From positions 3,290,632 to 3,354,631 of the forward strand of contig NW_024037047.1 of the NCBI RefSeq assembly GCF_015706575.1: 64,000 nt of DNA, in the 5' to 3' direction. The notes beneath the pieces were generated by a model. The model worked only from the letters and a program-made list of their open reading frames with translations. It had not been told where the DNA came from and did not search any database. Below are positions 59,401 to 64,000 of this stretch, in pieces (position 1 is the first letter of the stretch; each line of letters starts with the position of its first letter). The translations under genes and the position numbers were made by a program. Source of the DNA: Patiria miniata (taxonomy: Eukaryota > Echinodermata > Asteroidea > Valvatida > Asterinidae).

Positions 59401-62400
59401 TGATCGGGAGCAAGGAAGCTACACAAGGGTTGATAACACAGGTATGTGACTTTGTTCTCCCTCAGCCGGCCATCTTTGTATTACAACAAAAGCAAGTTGT
59501 CAAACAAAAATATTTCGTATCACTATACGTTTTTTTCACCACGTTTTCACACATGAGTGGAAGCAGTGAACCGGCAGACGATCAGCTTTTTCGAGCACGC
59601 GACATGCATGCTGTTTGTTTGCGTAATTTGTACATCAAAATCCGAAAGGAATCTAAGACAGAGGTAAACAAAACAATTATACCTCGGGGTGCAAAGCACT
59701 CTTAGCTTCGTCTCGGGTGCTTTTCCCCCACTCGCGTGTTCACAACGTCATACCCCAAATCCCAGCAGTCAACAATTGTTAATTTTATCATGTTTAATGT
59801 TAACTTAAGATAAAAAAACACCTGTTTTCAACAAATCTTTACGTTGTTTAAGTGTGCACTTTTTATCTCTCATTGTAATTAGATCCAGAATTGCACTTCC
59901 AAAGACTGGCAGCAGAAGTCAAAAAGTTTATCAGGACAACTGCGTGCAGGCTTCCTACTATGTCGTGGCCTTTTGGGGACGATGCTAGCTGCGCTCCGAT
60001 GGATGATTTGTTTACGCCGCCAGAATTATTTGGTATCTCGTGTATCAAAGGTAGCTCTGTAAAATACAGGTTGGAGTCAATAAACGAACTGTTGTCTGAT
60101 AACATATCTGAGTTGTCAGGTCGTGCTCTTTTGCAGGGGAGAGACGGAAGTGGTAAGACCACCATCCTCTATAAGATGGCTAACGACTGGGTAGAAAAGA
60201 AACACAGTGCTGTTTTGCAGCAGGTCAAGTTGGTCTTTGTTCTATCGTGTAAGGCCATTCTCCAAACTAAAAGCATTGGAGAGGCAGTTTGGCATCAAAT
60301 GCTTCAAAAGCAGAAAGATTTGTCACCAAGGTTAATTAACGATTACTGTGTAGATCACCCGGGCGAAGTGGTAGTTCTTGTCGACGACTGTAATGACAAA
60401 GGTGAGGTCGAAGGTGTAATAACAGTCCTTAATGAACAGGGTCTTCTTGGATGTAAAGTGGTTATGGCAGCAAGGTATGGGCAGTGGGCAAAGGATATCT
60501 GTATAGAACGAAACTTACGGCATGTTATTGACAACGGGTTTAAGGCAAGTGATATAAATCAGCACGTAAATAATGTGTTGAATATCACAGAAGCAAGTAG
60601 CTGTAGTGACTCGGAAACTCTCTCTGAATATTTGCGTGCAGGTATTCTGCCGCCAAGGCTTTCCTGTCTCCCAGTCATTCTCCGCACTTTGTGTAAGTTG
60701 TCCGAGTGGACGAAGGGAGAAGCCTTCAAAGAGTTGCCAACCATGACCGATGTGTTTACCAGGTTGGTGCAATGCTTGTTTGAAAAGAGTAAGCCCACTG
60801 CTAAACAGGATAAACACATTGGAAAGGAAAGAGGTCCCTCAAGGCTAATAAAGAATCAGTTCGACATAGTGGTTGGACTTGGTGAGGTTGCCTTCTTCAA
60901 GATCTTTGACGGTTCTGATAATCCTGTAGCCTTTACCATGTCTGATTTTGCTCACAAATCTGAAAATGGACAGAGCTTCTTCAACGTTGGTGCAAAGGTT
61001 GGCCTCATCTGCTGTGATGAGGACGTAGACGTAGAGTCAGGGAGGGGGGAAATGTTCTTTGCTGTACCTGTTGTGAAGCTGGCAAACTAAAATCTGGAAT
61101 AGAAATAGAGTTGGCTCCGCTGCGACCTCAAGTTGGTGAAGTCAAGTTTGCTCTGGAGGTCCTACAAGAGTATTGCGCTGGTATGTACATGGCACACACA
61201 GCGGAAAACATCTCCACGTGGATGAACGCAATCAAACAAGTTGATGTTCTGAAGAATGTTGACAGGCTGGCCAATGTGTTTGCTTTTGCCAGTGGGGGAG
61301 GTGAAGCTGCTCGTTCTGCTCTCATGAAGCATCTAGTTTCCGTTATCCCGAAGTCTCGATCAAGAGTACAGAACCCTACAGAAGTTATGCGGTTGCAGAA
61401 ATCGATCGAATTATGTCTTCAACTAGACTTCGAAGGTAATTGCAGGGGTTCTATGAATAAGGAGCTGTATCCATTGCTGGCCTATGGTACGGTGCGTTTG
61501 GTTGGCATTTCCGACCATAAGTTGCGGCTTCTGAACTACCTCCTGAAGCATTCAACGCCGAAAAGCACCGAGTGCAGAATTCACATGACGGCAGTGCAGC
61601 TGTTTCGGTTGGAAAGGGATGAGTGGCGCTTACTTAAGCAATGCTTGGATTATTTTTATCCAACAGTAATCAAAGATGTGATATTTGAGGTCCTGCGTAC
61701 GGGCACCCGAACTTCGACAGATCTTACGCTATCCTCTAATTTGCATGAACGGATAAAGTCATGTGACAAAGATGAGTCTCTCTTTCTCGGCAAAGAGTTG
61801 GGAGGTACGGACACCATCTACACATTGGAGTCCATGTTTCTGCATGATCTTCGGCAGTCGCAGTTTGGAGACTGTCTCTCGTCCACCACGTCTAAAGAAT
61901 TTGGTGATTGCCTTGCAAATGTTAAAAATGTGAAAAGCATTGTTCTTATCGGGTCGATATTGAGGTCGGACGATATTTGCAACTTTGTCAAGAGCATTAG
62001 AGCCTTGTCTCAATTGCAGCTAATAGATTTCCGACTGAGCAAAGAAATCGACGACAAAGCTTTCCAAGCCATTGTGACCTCAGTGCAAACATGTGCATGT
62101 CTGACTGATCTCAGATTGTCAGTTTCCGAGGTAACAAGTGTTGGGTTCCTTCGAGCGAAAGAGACCATTGTGGCACAAGGTTTCGGCTGGTCAAGGCTGA
62201 GAACGCTGTATCTGCTCCAAGTCACCGACTCCATATCATTTACATTGTTCCTTACAAACACCGTGAAATACCTAAGGCAACTGACGTTTTTTTACATATC
62301 AGGATGTGACGGTCATAATAACAGTGTACCAGAGGAAGTTCTCGAGGATTTCGAGAAGAGCCTGAAAGAAACAGAGCTGGCGAGAAAGCCTCAGTTTGTT

Positions 62401-62544
62401 ATCGAAAGGATGGATTCGTTGAAGACAAGGGTTCCACCAAAGGTTGAAAGGGATAAGACGCAAAGTAAGGCCGATTTGATTCCTTTTCAGAGCTCTTCTG
62501 TACCAGAGGTGGATATGCCTGGTCACCTGTTCAAGAATAAATAA
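53363..62544 (+). CDS. Gene D: Ig(x4)-TM-NACHT-LRR membrane receptor, frame broken in last exon
   Basis: Exons 53363-53435, 54809-55144, 56614-56964, 57757-58086, 58612-58965, 59280-59441 and 59883-62544. Exons 1-6 and the first 1.16 kb of exon 7 are open; the frame then ends at a TAA at 61088-61090 (937 residues), while the correct continuation runs in the -1 frame from about 61021 to the stop at 62542-62544. One base is lacking around the six-G run at 61044-61049, so this is either a recent inactivating change or a base-calling error. If real, the product keeps Ig domains, membrane helix and NACHT core but loses the QEY region and LRR. Confidence 0.75.
54529..54610. repeat. T-rich tract ending in a G run, before gene D exon 2
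   Basis: Includes TTTTATTTTATTTTATTTTA steps and then a GAGGGGGGGGGGGGAGGG block; equivalent to the tracts in B and C. Confidence 0.6.
54809..55144 (+). CDS. Gene D exon 2: Ig domain 1 (V-set-like), divergent
   Basis: 112 codons, core IPCRSY, AVYWYRG and SDAGRYLCQ. Between the tryptophan and the DAG motif it reads QNRVTLISYYQKEYFPSSER against PNKVLLISYLENNLYASSDR in B and C: changes are concentrated in the C'-D region, while the framework stays. Confidence 0.82.
56614..56964 (+). CDS. Gene D exon 3: Ig-like domain 2
   Basis: 117 codons, core MLPCHCAS, VVYWSTG and LRIWCHVF. Second half matches B almost exactly. Confidence 0.82.
57757..58086 (+). CDS. Gene D exon 4: Ig domain 3
   Basis: 110 codons, core IPCIAW, VQWFKVD and HTGRYVCIPD, almost the same as C. 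Acceptor TTAATTTGCAG. Confidence 0.82.
58612..58965 (+). CDS. Gene D exon 5: Ig-like domain 4
   Basis: 118 codons, almost identical to C, with NAIRMNKST where B has NAIGMNKST, and NKCPLES. Confidence 0.82.
59280..59441 (+). CDS. Gene D exon 6: transmembrane segment and juxtamembrane tail
   Basis: 54 codons. Helix about LVIVVCVCLSAMVIVAVGVC, then LVLKCRRRC and tail SYTRVDNT. It has a normal isoleucine where C has lysine, and the normal acceptor GTCGACAG. Confidence 0.8.
59883..62544 (+). CDS. Gene D exon 7: NACHT NTPase with LRR-like tail, one frame break
   Basis: P-loop GRDGSGKT (residues 621-628), Walker B VVVLVDDCND and sensor-like VMAAR are in the first frame (59883-61090). The second frame holds LCCTCCEAGK, FALEVLQEYCAGMYMAH and the LRR-like tail (61021-62544). 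The region around the break also lacks about 27 bases against C (the acidic, serine-rich part before the cysteine cluster). The 3' half resembles A (LFLGKELGGTDT, LHDLRQSQ). The final NK codons and TAA overlap two AATAAA words (62536-62545). Confidence 0.82.
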
Positions 62545-63240
62545 ATTGAAAGAATCATCTTCGTTTTCTAAACATTCAACAATCATGAAACATAGTTTCC
62601 CAGCGTACTTGTTTTCAGTTAGGCCACATCGTTGTTTCAAGGACGCCATGTCACCGTCATCGACAATATGGAATCTTTGTTAACATGTATCACTCATGGA
62701 ATTCTTCAAGTGTCTATTCTCGGGCCTCTGCTCTTCCTCCTGTATGTCAGTGATATTCATCAGTCTTATTCAACATTGCCCCTTCTGCTATGTGAAGACG
62801 ACACTGGCATCGCTTTTCTAATTCTAATTTCCGCTGCTTGGTTGACACTTTAAACGACGATTTCGTCAATATTTCTTCTCGATTCAAATCAAACACACTT
62901 TCTCTAAATCCAGGAAGGGCTAGATTCCTGTTCTTAAGCAAATCCAAGACTCCACCTACGCTTCTTTTGACAGCGAGTCTTTCTCGCAGGTACTCTCAAC
63001 TAACTTTATCGGAGTCATCGTCAATAATAAACTGACGTCGAATGACCACATCTCTTCTATTATCAAAATCAAACATTGGTATTATCTCCAGACTAAGTAG
63101 TTTCTCCCCAGTTTACCTTATTCTTTATCTTCAATACTTTCATTAACTGTTTCTAACCTCAGCTACTCCAACGTACATTGTCTGGATGGACTCCAAAACA
63201 GTCTACTGTCCTCGAGCTCTCTTGTTGTCCACCCCCACCC
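62545..63240 (+). mobile_element. LINE reverse-transcriptase fragment after gene D
   Basis: A frame at 62632-62850 reads VSILGPLLFLLYVSDIHQSY and further on CEDDTGIAF, a decayed YADDT-type box. A second frame (62838-63035) has SRFKSNTLSLNPGRARFLFL, and GVIVNNKLTSNDHISS follows. It belongs to a different LINE lineage from the one after gene C. Several stops break it. Confidence 0.75.
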
Positions 63241-64000
63241 CAAGCTCTATACACTTACTCTCATGGAAAACAAACTTCAATCAGGAATCTTCTTGTACTG
63301 GTATACATTTAGTAACGAACATCTTCCCTGACATTTTCATTGTTTGATTGGTGGGATGTTTGGGTTGTTGTTCTTTTTTTCTTCGGAAACTTATAATGCA
63401 TTTCTTTAAATGGAAAAGTCCGCGTGCAACTTGAAGAAACTATGAAGTGCAACAGAATAATCTTGACTCTGTTTATGTATTTTAAAAAAGTGTGTATGCA
63501 CACATATCGTTCACATATGTCACTTATGTACACATTATATGCAACAGCGCTAAAGTGATGGCCATTCGGTTTGATATTTTTATGTATGTTTGTGTTTTTT
63601 TAGGGTGTATGTTGGGTTGCTTATTTGTTTCGTTTGTTTTTAATTCTAATCAACCACATGTCACACGTGTTCACAGTGACACTGAGCAAACCTTTGAAGG
63701 TTTACCAAATTGCTTTTCGAGATCGTTTGAGATTTGTTCATTTTTCAAGAGTCTATAGGTGTAATCGCTTTGTAACTAAATTTAAATCCATTTTAAAAAC
63801 AACACATTCTAACTCTTGTTTTGATTGATGGGTAATATTTACGTAGTTCTCCTTTAAATTTGTGGACCGCAAGTCTGGATCAGTTACATAGTGGCAAATA
63901 ATTTCTTTCAATTTTGAAACTATTTTGTTGATATTAATTTTAAAATACACGTGCAAGACCGATCAACAATAAAGTAAACTAGAGGTTCGCGTTGAGTTAC
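63240..64000. other. 3' flank after gene D
   Basis: Weakly similar to 8990-9160 and 47410-47700 (GCAACAGCGCTAAAGTGATGG, then GTATGTTTGTG). No gene seen up to the window end. Confidence 0.4.

Overview
This window comes from an animal genome. Genes are split into short exons with GT...AG introns, all coding exons sit on the + strand, the DNA is AT-rich, and the spacers hold decayed retrotransposons and small DNA transposons. The gene family joins immunoglobulin (Ig) domains to a NACHT/LRR module. The sequence alone does not name the species. A marine invertebrate, most likely a non-vertebrate deuterostome (echinoderm, hemichordate or amphioxus), is an inference from NLR and Ig family expansion in those groups.

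The window is a head-to-tail array of four copies of one gene, called here A (87-8290), B (18685-28914), C (35380-45176) and D (53363-62544). Starts lie about 17-18.6 kb apart. Each copy has the same seven coding exons: a signal-peptide exon, four Ig-domain exons, one transmembrane exon, and one 2.65-kb exon encoding a NACHT P-loop NTPase with an LRR-like tail. Every junction is phase 1, and the spliced frames of A, B and C are open over 1430, 1415 and 1418 codons. D is the same except for a one-base frame break at a run of six G at 61044-61049. A fifth, broken copy of only the 3' two thirds of the NACHT exon (9163-10895) follows gene A.

The predicted product is a type I membrane receptor. 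Four extracellular Ig domains would bind a ligand, one helix crosses the membrane, and a cytoplasmic NLR-like ATPase plus LRR would signal or oligomerise. NLRs are normally soluble cytosolic sensors, so an Ig-TM-NACHT-LRR chain made in one piece is unusual and is the main find. The copies are mosaics: different exons, and even the two halves of the NACHT exon, group the copies differently, which points to gene conversion or unequal crossing-over. A is the most diverged. B, C and D share introns and spacers closely.

Because the units are so alike, transposon insertions can be read against empty sites in sister units: a TTAA-flanked element in B intron 3, an 8-bp-duplication (hAT-like) element in C intron 1, a GC-rich inverted-repeat element between B and C, a hAT-like element between C and D, and a 3.7-kb hairpin-rich, TGACGTCA-rich composite between A and B. 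LINE reverse-transcriptase remnants lie after B, C and D. I saw no tRNA, rRNA or CRISPR.
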